NCBI GenBank assembly: GCA_030374735.1
Contig: JASCIV010000377.1
Location: 1-22,202 of the forward strand
Origin: Gracilaria caudata
Taxonomy: Eukaryota > Rhodophyta > Florideophyceae > Gracilariales > Gracilariaceae
DNA length: 22,202 nt
Direction of reading: 5' to 3'
The stretch's first letter is position 1, and each line of letters begins with the position of its first letter. Position numbers and translations under genes: made by a program. Under the pieces are notes generated by a model. It was not told the DNA's origin. It searched no databases and was given only the letters and a program-made list of their open reading frames with translations. Below, in pieces: positions 10,752-19,586 of this stretch.

Positions 10752-11740
10752 CTGAGACGCAGAGCGATGGAGACAAGTTTCGCGAGGCGGCGAAAAGCTT
10801 AGCGAGACGACGACGTTCCCCACTTGCTCCCTTCAAGTTGATGGCTTCGACAAGCGGTTTTCCTTGGCGATGGCGCCCCGCTTTGCGCTTTCGCGTCGAT
10901 TGGAGCGCAGCTTACAGCAAGCAGCGCTCTCGTGTAAGCCGCCTGTAAGCCGGTCGCCGTTGCAGTGGGGAGCTCGATGCAGATTGGCGAGCGGATCTAA
11001 TCCATAGAGAAGCGGCGGCCGCCGAGAGTGCAGCACCTGCCCGCCGAGGAGCTCGCCCCTATCTACGAAGGTACGCATATCTATCTACGAAGGTGCTCGA
11101 GTCGGGGGATGCGCGCAATGTTGAGTTGAATGCGTGTCGGCGATGGCGCGCCTCCGCCGCGAGTGAAGGTAAGTGAGGCATGCTCGTGTTGGATTGTACA
11201 TGCAGCGCGAAGGGACGCGGTGGAGTGATGACTGTTCGACGGTATCCGACAGCCAAACACCTTACTTGGCACACGGTGTGGAAACACAACGAACGGTGAC
11301 AAACAGCCTGACCGAGCCGTCTACTCCTCTCGCCTTTTCTACGACTTGCGGCTCGTGGCCCGATATGTGTTCTAACAACCGGCTGAATCGCTTGGCATTG
11401 TGTACTTTCCTCGCGCGCAGAATTCACGAAAGAACGCGCCGTACTCGCGAGCGAACTTCGTGAGAGCCGTGTCAAGAATGTCCCGCGCACGGCGTGTGGG
11501 ATTGCGCCGTTTTTTTTGTTAATTTCGTTGTGATGATGCACAGCTCGTTGTGCCTTGCATGCGAGCGCAGGTGTCGCCAAGCCCCTTTTGTGCTCGCGTC
11601 TTGACGTTGCGCGTTGCAGCTTTCTCGCGTTCAAGAGCACTTGATTCCGCCAAGCTTCGCGAGCTGCGCACGACGTTGACGCACAAACGGCTCACCACTT
11701 GCGTTTTGTTCACGGAGCGCCTCAGCTTTCATCTGTTCGT
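10752..11740. promoter_or_regulatory. Divergent intergenic region, transporter / bHLH gene
   Basis: About 1 kb of GC-rich DNA lies between two divergently transcribed genes and must hold both promoters. No TATA box is obvious. The 193-codon open frame on the minus strand (11059-11640) has Arg/His/Ala-rich composition typical of a GC-rich shadow frame. A 14-bp direct repeat (11059-11072 and 11081-11094) lies here. Confidence 0.5.
11059..11094. repeat. 14-bp direct repeat (CTATCTACGAAGGT), 22-bp period
   Basis: Two exact copies at 11059-11072 and 11081-11094, about 300 bp upstream of the transporter start. The 22-bp period, roughly two helical turns, would suit paired regulator binding, but that is inference. 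Confidence 0.5.
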
Positions 11741-12784
11741 ATGTCGCTTTCGGTATCAACTCCGTCCGCAAAGTCGCGTTCGCACCACACCGCCATGTCA
11801 AACACTCGGCTGCCCTCATCGCCGCACACCCCGCCTCCCGCCTTCGACGAAGACGACGATGACGCCTCCCTCCCCGAGCAGAATGAGTACGATCCCACAG
11901 ATGACGACTCTCACCACTCCGACTTCCCCAACACCGAGTCTTCATCTCGACCCCCGCAATCGCAACCTCAACCTCCCTCTCGAGTACGCGCTCGAACAAA
12001 CACCCAGCCGGAGAATCAGTCCGTCACCTCTGGACATGCCTCTCCTACTCAACAACGTCGCAATCATCACAACACCCATACCCGACGCTGTCGCGCTCGA
12101 CTCAATGGCCGCTTTGATACCCTCAACAACATGTTACCTCGCTCACCCACAGTGGAAGTAAAACACAAGGTACATATTCTGGATCATGCCATAACCGCCT
12201 TGCAGGCCATGCATCAGGAAAACGCAAATCTTGAACTCTTCCTCGCTATGCGTTCAAAACCACGTGTTGTCGCTTGGGTTGATTCGTTCATTCCCACAGC
12301 TACCTCCATTCAGACCGCTCTCAATCCTCTTATTGATCTTATCAGTCATACTGGCGCATGGCCGTATGCAGAGGTTTGGCAATCGGATCCGCCCAACATG
12401 TCTTTGGTGCACACCAGGTTACGGGGAACTCCTATGCAATATCCAGCTCTTAACACGCTTGCGCGTTTTTCCGCTGCGCAGGAACAACTTCCTATTGCAT
12501 CTGACTTTGCCGGCCGTTCTTTTGAAACCCGTGCGCCGTTCTGGGCTTCTTCTCCTTCACAGTTATGTCAGGTTGTGAATCGTGCCCAGCTTATGGCTGC
12601 TGCGCGACTGCATTCTGGTTTTTCTGTGCCTGTACCGATGGCTGGCGAAATTCCCTTTGTGGTATCGTTTTATGACGTTAGGCAACGTGATCGCGATGCT
12701 ACACAACTTCATTCCGCTGCTTTTGCTGCCGTTTGTGTCGGAAATGCTTGGGCTGCTAAGCAGGCTGAATCGCTTGCTTCGTAA
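11741..12784 (+). CDS. bHLH transcription factor with C-terminal GAF-like region
   Basis: Single exon, 347 residues from the ATG at 11741; a second ATG at 11795 (gccATG) is an alternative start. Residues 1-100 are low-complexity, rich in Ser/Pro/Gln with an acidic patch. Residues about 106-165 are a basic helix-loop-helix: basic NHHNTHTRRCRARLN, helix 1 FDTLNNMLP, a loop, then helix 2 KHKVHILDHAITALQAM. Family features seen are the LN-x-RF helix-1 start and K-x-x-IL in helix 2. The Glu that normally reads the CA of the E-box is Thr114 here, while the preceding His (110) and the following Arg (118) are kept. Residues about 175-345 resemble a GAF-like sensor (AWPYAEVWQ, then SFETRAPFWAS and SVPVPMAGEIPFVVSFY), an arrangement I associate with algal bHLH proteins. 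Inferred nuclear regulator with altered DNA specificity; signal unknown. Confidence 0.8.
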   Translation: MSLSVSTPSAKSRSHHTAMSNTRLPSSPHTPPPAFDEDDDDASLPEQNEYDPTDDDSHHSDFPNTESSSRPPQSQPQPPSRVRARTNTQPENQSVTSGHASPTQQRRNHHNTHTRRCRARLNGRFDTLNNMLPRSPTVEVKHKVHILDHAITALQAMHQENANLELFLAMRSKPRVVAWVDSFIPTATSIQTALNPLIDLISHTGAWPYAEVWQSDPPNMSLVHTRLRGTPMQYPALNTLARFSAAQEQLPIASDFAGRSFETRAPFWASSPSQLCQVVNRAQLMAAARLHSGFSVPVPMAGEIPFVVSFYDVRQRDRDATQLHSAAFAAVCVGNAWAAKQAESLAS

Positions 12785-14223
12785 CGGAGTTGCTGCTCAC
12801 AAATATTTACCGGTACAATGTATGTATACATTTGTATGTGGAAATAGTGTGCTTTGAACCCTGGAAGGATTGATGCGAGTGTTCCTTTTCGCTTTCTTGC
12901 TTTTATCCAAACGCTTTAGCCATCTATATCCTCGAGGAGGATGCTGTTATTTGTTTGCTTGTCAGTTAATTGTAAATGAGTGTGAATGCTTTCTGCAAAG
13001 AAACCGAATCAAGACCACAGTAGTATTGTGTTTACAAGATCGAGCCGAGCCCCGGCCATGATCCAGAACGCAACGTCGATACAGTTCCCAACCTGAACTA
13101 ATTGCGTGCACTGTCTGGGTTTGTGCCACGCACCGCGGCAAGGGCTCTGTTCTGCCCCTCCACTCGCGTTGCCGTCGTTGCCGTTGTTTGGCCAACTTCC
13201 ATCATCGTACGGACTACTGGTATGAAGCTCGTAGCCCGCGCTCGCTCTGCGGGGCTGCCAAAAGTTTCTCTATTTAAAGGCGAATATAGGCGGGCCGGCG
13301 AGTGTCCCAATACCTGAAGCGGTATGATTAACGTTTCGTTGCCCTCGCCCCTACAAACAGCGCGGCGTCTGTGCCAGCGAAGCCAGATCATGGGTTTGAG
13401 GCCTGCGTTTGTTGTACCCGGACCCGTTCCCGTAAAGCGTGAAAGCTGTTGCAGAATCTCTGACGTTTGCAGCACCATTGAAGATACTTGAAACGGGACC
13501 TCGTAAGGTGTATGGAAAAGAATATGCTGGCAACCCTTTTCGTCATCCCAACCGCTTTTTTTCTCAATGACGTGCCATAGGGACACCTGGAAAAAAGCCA
13601 TCACTAATTGTCGTGGGCCCCGGGCCAAGTAGAGCTGGAGTCTTCAACAGTTCGTCGAACGCAGTACGGAATAGAAGGGACACCCTAATGATATTATCTG
13701 TACGCAAGAAAAAGTCCACTGTCTAGTAGGAGTGTCGTAAAAGGTTTCGACGGGTTATCCGTTGATTACCCTGGTTTTCCCCACCAACGTGGTTGTTCCG
13801 TAAATGAAGCTCTCAACCCTCTTGTCGCCAAAATTTACATGCCCAACGGAACCCCGTCTTTTGCCTTTCGTAGCAGGGATAAACTTGGTTATGGGGAGAA
13901 TGTAGACTGAAGCTGGCCAAATGCTTCCAAAAAATGCACTACCTACCCTTGTATGGGGTACGAAAAAAGTGTTTGTAATGTTCCCGTCGAAGCACAAGGC
14001 CACGTACAAGTTTGAACTAGTGTTAGGAAAGCGGTCATTATTTTCGATTGTTAAAAACTCAGAAACGCAGCAAACCAAACGAAAGCAGCGCTACCATGTC
14101 ACCAACGGTTTCTGAACTGAAGCACTTTGACGTTCAAAGCACGCCATAGATTCAACTCTCTCACCTTCATTTCTCCGAAACGACATTACTGTTGTTACCA
14201 TCAAACACTTCTTAACGACCATA
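12785..14223 (+). other. Unresolved region with coding-like fragments, possible split gene
   Basis: No complete gene is demonstrated. On the plus strand, an AT-rich TATTTAAA-like box near 13268 precedes an ATG at 13324 opening a 55-codon frame with MGLRPAFVVPG, reminiscent of the transit peptides in this window. A polypyrimidine tract ending in TAG at 13580 looks like a 3' splice site. It is followed by an open segment (13581-13726), a second in another frame up to 13910 (containing DYPGFPHQRG and VAKIYMPNGT), and a third at 13921-14115. I could not join them with consistent intron phases. The minus strand also has open frames (13098-13628, 13755-14078), whose splicing phases also failed. Function unknown. 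Confidence 0.25.
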
Positions 14224-14712
14224 ATGACGAAAATCAAGGCCGGTGCCTCAGGAATGTCCGTGGATTGGAAAGATATCGCACGCCTTTTTTATGACTTTGA
14301 AAGCGGTGAAGTACATCCATTACCCGAAGATAAAGGTATCCCGGAGGTAGCGATTCAGATGGGGATTTGCGCCCGACTTTTTCAGAACGGCTTTGAAGAA
14401 GATGCAAGTGCTGTTTGGCAGCGAATGGTCTCCCGTGACTTATATGTAGAACAACGAGAGCATTTACCAGTTCCGGACGACTCGTTACAAGGAGGCAGCC
14501 CAGGAACAACGAGACAGAACGAAGAGAGGCAGAATCGTACGAATCTTCGAATGCAGTCGACTACACGAGAGGAAAGTGGTGCGCTTGACGAAGCAAAGAA
14601 CCCCTTGCGAGTTGAACATGAAGCAAAAGAGCAAAGTGAGTTCGACTTCTTCGGGACGCCACATTCCGATGGTCCAAAGTTAAAGAAGGACGATACGAGT
14701 ATCGATTCATGA
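14224..14712 (+). CDS. Hypothetical acidic hydrophilic protein
   Basis: ATG-started open frame of 162 codons in DNA of moderate base composition, where such length is unlikely by chance. Residues about 12-75 look folded and helical (DWKDIARLFYDFES, VAIQMGICARLFQNGFEEDA, AVWQRM). Residues about 85-162 are charged and probably disordered. No signal peptide, membrane segment or known motif is seen. It ends 218 bp from the convergent cyclo-ligase gene, the same tail-to-tail layout as its neighbours. It may be a complete small protein or the last exon of a gene that begins in the unresolved region upstream. Confidence 0.5.
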   Translation: MTKIKAGASGMSVDWKDIARLFYDFESGEVHPLPEDKGIPEVAIQMGICARLFQNGFEEDASAVWQRMVSRDLYVEQREHLPVPDDSLQGGSPGTTRQNEERQNRTNLRMQSTTREESGALDEAKNPLRVEHEAKEQSEFDFFGTPHSDGPKLKKDDTSIDS

Positions 14713-14930
14713 ACGACGCAATTGTTCTACCTTCTGCTTAACATCTAAGCAATGTCCACACTTGTATGCACTTGCTGGTCATTTTGCCTCAACGGGTGGA
14801 TGTGTTTCAGCAAACGCTGATTACACATGCCTACGACGGGGCTCCCTTGTGTAGAACTGGGATACAGGCGTGTTTGGTAAGTAATCTATGGTATTGATCC
14901 AATGATGACGAGACAAAAGCCCAAGCACGA

Positions 14931-15557
14931 TTACAATTCTTGGTTCCCTCTTTTGTCGTACAAGACTTCATCCATGATCCAATCGTATTCATCAATAGGA
15001 ACGGTGTCTACCATTTGTACAGATAAGGCCAGAGATACTAGGTGCGGCATACGTTTGGAAGACTCAGAGTATGAAGACAAAAACTTATCGTAAAATCCCA
15101 TTCCTTGTCCACAGCGACGACCCAGTACATCGAAAGCTACCCCAGGGACAACAACAATGTCGAGTTGAACGTCTCTCGGAGCTTGATTTCGTCCCTCTTC
15201 TAGAGGCGGTTCGCGAATTTTCCATGAGTTCGGTTCCCATGAGTTCAATTCGTCCATGCTTTTGCATTCCAACATCACCATTTCATGGTTTTCGTTCGAT
15301 AAAACTCTCGGTAGAAAGACCTGCTTTGCGTCATCGAAGGATTTTGCAAGAAGAGAAATGGTGTTGAACTCGTGTGGCATTGAAGCATATAAAGCGAGAG
15401 ATGAAGCATTCCGGTACAAAGCAGAGTTCGTGAACTGATTGACAAGGCGTAAACTCTCTTGATCGATGGCGGTCTGAGAAAGTGATCGCAATGACGATCG
15501 GATTCGGTTTCTTAGTTCCCTCTTTAGAAGTTTAGTTGCATCCGCCCGGTTCATCAT
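14931..15557 (-). CDS. MTHFS: 5-formyltetrahydrofolate cyclo-ligase
   Basis: Single exon, 208 residues, close to the roughly 200 of the family. The start is the first of two adjacent ATGs (15557, 15554); an in-frame TGA lies just upstream. The enzyme converts 5-formyl-THF and ATP to 5,10-methenyl-THF, recycling folate for one-carbon metabolism. Family landmarks are visible. Basic helix LKRELRNRIRSSLRSL (about 10-25) is followed by VFLPRV (80-85), matching the folate/ATP site region. PGVAFDVLGRRCGQGMGFYD (138-157) is the hallmark Gly-rich GxGxGFYD loop. VDTVPIDEYDWIMDEVL (183-199) matches the conserved C-terminal motif. There is no obvious transit peptide, so a cytosolic location is likely. 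It is convergent with the hypothetical gene at 14224 and divergent from the lumen-protein gene. Confidence 0.93.
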   Translation of the reverse strand: MMNRADATKLLKRELRNRIRSSLRSLSQTAIDQESLRLVNQFTNSALYRNASSLALYASMPHEFNTISLLAKSFDDAKQVFLPRVLSNENHEMVMLECKSMDELNSWEPNSWKIREPPLEEGRNQAPRDVQLDIVVVPGVAFDVLGRRCGQGMGFYDKFLSSYSESSKRMPHLVSLALSVQMVDTVPIDEYDWIMDEVLYDKRGNQEL

Positions 15558-16193
15558 CTTTAAGCTCAAGATGGATACAATTCAGAATTTAATTCCAGGT
15601 TCAGAAGTCAGTTCTTGTTGTGCCACCGTGGTCTTCACTCCTCTCGGGAGAATTCTGAGAACTCAGATTCCAGATACCGACGTCCGCCGTTGTGTAAACG
15701 ATTCTTACTGCTCCTCTCTCCCAGTCCACACCGCAACGACGTGGAGGGGCAGAGTCCTCAAGCTCTTGACGTCATCATGACCTCCACCGCGTTTCTCAGC
15801 TTTGCTCTTACGGCGACTTGATGAAAGCATGAAGTCGCTGACGCGTCGACGAGAATCATTCTCATTCAAACTGACTCGACTCCTTCAAGGTGCAATTACA
15901 GTACAAGTCAAGATTATCAATATAAAATGTATCGGCAGTGCAACCACGAATAAATTCTAATCGTTGATCTCCCGCACGATTGCATGATTGGTATAGAATG
16001 CTAGAGCCCTTAAAGGTTTTAAAGCGTCTTCATCACTTCATAACGGGCTTGTTCTTTATCCAGCTTTGGCAAGCATTACCTTCCATCAGCACCGGGGCAG
16101 GAGCTTGGTTTAGATATCTGTGCTAAACATCGTACATTCGTTGGTCGTGTTTATCTCAGTTTCTCAAATTTGATCTCCGCTACTAGGCTGCAT
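15558..16193. promoter_or_regulatory. Divergent intergenic region, cyclo-ligase / lumen protein
   Basis: About 640 bp between divergent genes, so it should contain both promoters and 5' UTRs. Short open frames at 15571-15821 have no motif. AT-rich patches (TCAATATAAAATGT near 15916, AATAAATTCTAA near 15950) could be core promoter elements but cannot be assigned. Confidence 0.4.
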
Positions 16194-16927
16194 ATGGCTT
16201 TCGTACCAACAGGTCTGCCATGTCGCTTACATATTCGACGCAGTTCGAGCGATGGGAGATTACGACCTCTCATGAAGGATGGTAGCGACAACATGTGCCG
16301 AAGAACCTGCTTGAAAACACTGTCCGCCATAGCAATGGGTGCAGTTCTACAACCTTTTGTGGCAGTAGCGACTGTGTACTCTCCAGACACGAAATCGGAA
16401 TTCACTTTATCAGGTGACCCTAACAAACTCGAAACGTGCGTTGAAACGTCATTGCTGCAATTATCGGTCTGCGTTCGTATGTGCTGACTTGCTGCTTTTC
16501 TTTCTTTTGAACCATTTCTCGCCAATCGAGCAGGTACTTGCCACAAATAGAAGCAGGATATCAGGCTCTCGTAGATCTTGAGAATAACTGGGAGGCGAAG
16601 ACAAAGGATTTTGACGGAGACGTCGTCCGTCGCGTCCTTGGCACTGTTGGGGTCAAATCTCCTTTGTTCAACATTCGAAAGCCGTTCTTAAAATCATGGC
16701 AAATAGTGGCTGAGACAAGCTCCGACAATGACCTCATAGAAAGATTGGAATCTGAATGGAACGATGTTCTGGATGGTATTTCTTCGGTAGACTACCAACT
16801 ATACTCAGTGAGTTTCACGGAGCTTACCGAAAGTAAGTTAAGTCTTATCAGACAGGGAAAGAAGGCTTTGGGGGACACGATTGAGAAGTACGACAATTTA
16901 CTGAAGGATCTCAAATCTGCGGTCTGA
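16194..16927 (+). CDS. Thylakoid-lumen protein with TAT signal, PsbQ'/Psb31-like helical protein (two exons)
   Basis: Proposed exons are 16194-16435 and 16534-16927, giving 211 residues. The 98-nt intron starts GTGCGT and ends with a pyrimidine tract and CAG, and the join reads KLET|YLPQIEAGY. An alternative donor (CAG|GTGACC at 16414) would need a poorer acceptor. The N-terminus is bipartite: a transit peptide starting MAFVPTG, then CRRTCLKTLSAIAMGA with twin arginines at 36-37, a hydrophobic stretch and an AVA cleavage motif near 57-59. That implies import into the plastid and Tat transport to the lumen. The mature part (about 150 residues) is largely helical, with DGDVVRRVLGTVG and SPLFNIRKPF as its most distinctive motifs. 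Extrinsic PSII proteins of red-lineage plastids (PsbQ', Psb31) have this size, routing and helical character. Targeting is firm; the exact family is inferred. Confidence 0.75.
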
Positions 16928-16994
16928 GGGATACATAAGAGTTAGCAAAGCATAAACATATTCCGCATTCGGCTTGTAAGTTTTTCTTCGAAGT

Positions 16995-17009
16995 AATGGT
17001 TGAACCATT
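16995..17009. repeat. 7-bp palindrome in the shared 3' intergenic region
   Basis: AATGGTT and AACCATT flank a single G, just outside the desaturase-like stop codon (17016-17018) in the 88-bp gap between two convergent genes. It may affect 3'-end formation, but the arm is short. Confidence 0.35.
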
Positions 17010-17015
17010 CGAAAA

Positions 17016-19026
17016 CTAAACTATGAACAAGTCTGAAAGCGGATTCACTTGGCGACGTATGCCTTCCAGGGCTTTGTAGACACGCCTGGCGACTATTATA
17101 TGAGGTTCATCTTCCTCAACGGGAATGATTCTCTTACGAGCTGACTCCCCGTATCCAAAATATTCTAGACATGCGTTTGCTGCTTCGTAGCCCGTGACAA
17201 GGGCTTTCTCTTGACTAAAACTTCCGTGTAAGGTACGTATCCTGCGCGTAATCGAATTATATATGGCAAGATGACGTCAGTGCCTGGTCGTTTAAATATC
17301 GGAATTAGGTCGGAAACGCAACGTACCAATCTGGCAGTGAGGGTTAGCAGTGTGTGCATGTAAGGAAGAACAAACAAAACAATTAGTAGACAATCGTTGC
17401 ACGAGTTGTAGAGAGACGGATGGTTAGAGTCATTTCTTAGTCAATAGAAACAGAAGCAAACCATGCTGAGTCAAAACAGAACAGGATTTCCAAACATACC
17501 GCCAGACATGAACACGTTCTCAATCGATGTTCTTATGTCCATGAAGTCCTGATACGATCCAGGTCGGAAATCTGTCATTGTGGCATGGTCTGTTAGTCAA
17601 AATGCGCGAAAGAAGGAAGCACCTCAGTACTAAAGGTGTCGAACGGCTTGAACTTACGTGTAACACCGCGAGGAACCCGAACAACAACATAGTCCTCGAC
17701 ATCAGCGCCTTTGAACGTGCCTTCAGCTACACAGAGTCTTCTCCGGACCTCTTCCGCAATTTCGGCGTCATCCATCGGCATCAGTTGGTTACTGTGATAA
17801 AAGTCTGCCTCTACAACTGTCTTCTCTGCATTCTTAAACTCATCATGAATGGCATTGAGATTAAAGTACGTCCAGCCGGTTGTGTCATCGAAACCAAAAC
17901 ACGCGTTCGAATCGAACTCAATGCGAATTTTTCTGTCGAAGTACAAACGCACAGCCATGACGTCGATACTGGATAAATTGTTCGTGTTTCGAAACTCCTT
18001 GCGTGATGCGAGCGTCTTGCTGTTGCGTAGAATACCCTGAAGGCCGCTGATTCCGACAGAGAAGATCACAGCATCAACATCCATCTCATTCTCGCGTCCA
18101 TCTTTTGAAACAGTGACAATCTTGGTTACTCTGTTTCTGTCAATTACGACGTCCTTGAGTCTAGTTGATGTTTGTACTTGCCCCCCGAAAGACCTGATGC
18201 GGTCGACAAGGGGAGCAAATATCGTTGTCCCAACGGTGCCACGAGGCCATACTACATCAAAATCGGCCTGATGGGCCAGGATAAAGAAGTACAACATTCC
18301 AAGCGCGCCTGCTGCACTGCATTGTTCACCCGGAGCGAATAAGCCCACGAGGAGCATCGGTTCGAAAGCTTCTTTGTAGACACGTTCGGTGCAACCGTAC
18401 AACTTAAATAGTTCTTTCGCTGTCATTTTATCAAATTTGCGCCAAACTTCATCGGAGTTGTCCCATTGTATGACAGCCTCGAGCAAAGGGAGTGCAGAAA
18501 GCCTGTCAACCAGAGGTAAATCTAAGAATTTTGTATACACGAAAGTACCCAAGGGAGTTGGTAGTCTCGGCAAGTCATTGAAAATTGGGCTTTCAACAAC
18601 TTTTCCTTTAGGAGATCTTTGTGAAGATCTGGTCCAGTCGGTGAAGGGATCCAACTTAAGCTCACGTTTAACCAAATGGAATAGGTTGAAGTATGGGCGC
18701 CACATGCCGTGAATGCCCACTTCAACATCTTGACCATTTCTTGTCTTCCATCCTGCAACCAATCCGCCAACGGAGGGAGCGGCGTCAATAAGAGTTACCT
18801 CGGTGTTAGACTGCTGCACTAGGTGATGAGCGGCCCCCAAACCTGCCCAACCTGCTCCAATCACTGCAACGCGGTTCGGACTTGTGCTCTCGGATTCCAT
18901 GCTCCATTTCGGTCGGCAATGCACGACCCCCCTTGTTTGCTGAAGATGAGGATTTCTGGATCCGGCTGAAAAGAAACCATTGACGAATGAGCTTGAAACA
19001 AATGCCGTGGGTGATGCTGGCTTCAT
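17016..19026 (-). CDS. Plastid carotenoid-desaturase-like FAD-dependent oxidoreductase (four exons)
   Basis: Proposed exons are 17658-19026, 17500-17571, 17327-17330 (4 nt) and 17016-17241, totalling 556 residues. Introns are 86, 169 and 85 nt, with donors GTAAGT, GTATGT and GTACGT, each ending CAG. Residues 1 to about 48 form a transit peptide (MKPASPTAFVSSSF...). The FAD-binding fold follows: VAVIGAGWAGLGAAHHL, then an acidic residue (Asp81) and GG at 87-88. Next is the helical substrate region with HGMWRPYFNLF. WPRGTVGTTIFAPLVDRI matches the second FAD-contact region. The C-terminus is VTHFRPGSY, then IENVFMSGGDW and HGSFSQEKALVTGYEAAN, the family's dinucleotide-binding tail. The family (phytoene/zeta-carotene desaturases and relatives) oxidises carotenoids in plastid membranes; which substrate this member uses is unknown. 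Start: first in-frame ATG fitting a transit peptide. It is convergent with the lumen-protein gene (88-bp gap). Confidence 0.88.
17327..17330 (-). other. 4-nt microexon (ATTG) of the desaturase-like gene
   Basis: On the minus strand the sequence reads CTGCCAG|ATTG|GTACGT, an acceptor and donor enclosing four bases. Exon 2 ends in phase 1 (GGC G|GTATGT) and exon 4 begins with one base completing a codon (GCGCAG|G ATA). The four bases make GAT TG(G), that is Asp-Trp, completing the conserved Gly-Asp-Trp. Joining exon 2 straight to exon 4 gives a frame that loses HGSFSQEKALVTGYEAAN. Inferred from frame and motif; no transcript seen. Confidence 0.75.
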
Positions 19027-19586
19027 CGCTCTAATCTGCTTCAAATGAAGTCGGTAGAGCTGCAGCAGCCGAAAGAGTCAAGTGATGACGCAGTGCACTG
19101 GGTCACCCCAGTCAAGGCTGCACCATTTCTCAAGGCGGTGCATTCTTTTCGAGCGAGATTCTCATTTGCAGCATTGACCGCACAATCTCAATCGAGTGCC
19201 TCGTTCATCCACACTCAAAAGGAATTCACTACAACACGGATCTCAGTTCGTAGAGCGGCTACCTAGATATGTTGGCTCCACCTGTGAATTCGTAGCCCCG
19301 GACAAGGCTACGGGCTGTAGCAGTCAGTAGCCTTGGCTGTAGCGACGCTTAGAAACGCCCGAATTGATCAAAATTCAATTACATCTTTCAACTGCGAGTT
19401 TTTGCCGAGTTTTTAGTCGACCCCTCGCAACAAAAGCTCAAAAGGGCATTGTTGCGCGCCGCCCCTGTTGGATAGAATGAGTGCAGGGAATTCACCTGGC
19501 TGTGTGTTGAAACACATACGGAGAACTTCGCAATAGCCGCGACTTTGAGTCATCGGACGCAGACGAGAGGAAATGTTGTATGACAT
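19027..19586. promoter_or_regulatory. Divergent intergenic region, desaturase-like / CIAO2
   Basis: About 560 bp between divergent genes. It holds a 7-bp hairpin (CGTAGCC 19291-19297, GGCTACG 19306-19312) followed by two copies of GGCTGTAGC (19313-19321, 19335-19343; 22-bp period). The 73-codon plus-strand frame 19045-19266 overlaps the likely 5' UTR and has no motif. Confidence 0.45.
19291..19343. repeat. GTAGCC-rich hairpin plus direct repeat
   Basis: A perfect 7-bp inverted repeat with an 8-nt loop is directly followed by two GGCTGTAGC copies, so GTAGC or its complement occurs five times in 53 bp. The position midway in a divergent promoter region suggests regulator sites; this is inference. 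Confidence 0.5.

Noticed and set aside
11059..11640. 193-codon minus-strand open frame upstream of the bHLH gene
   Set aside because: Arg/His/Ala/Ser-rich composition in GC-rich promoter DNA, no motif; reads like a chance frame.
13098..14078. Minus-strand open frames as a split gene
   Set aside because: Candidate joins give incompatible intron phases (phase 0 donor to phase 1 or 2 acceptors), and a promoter-like box and 3' splice-like tract favour the plus strand.
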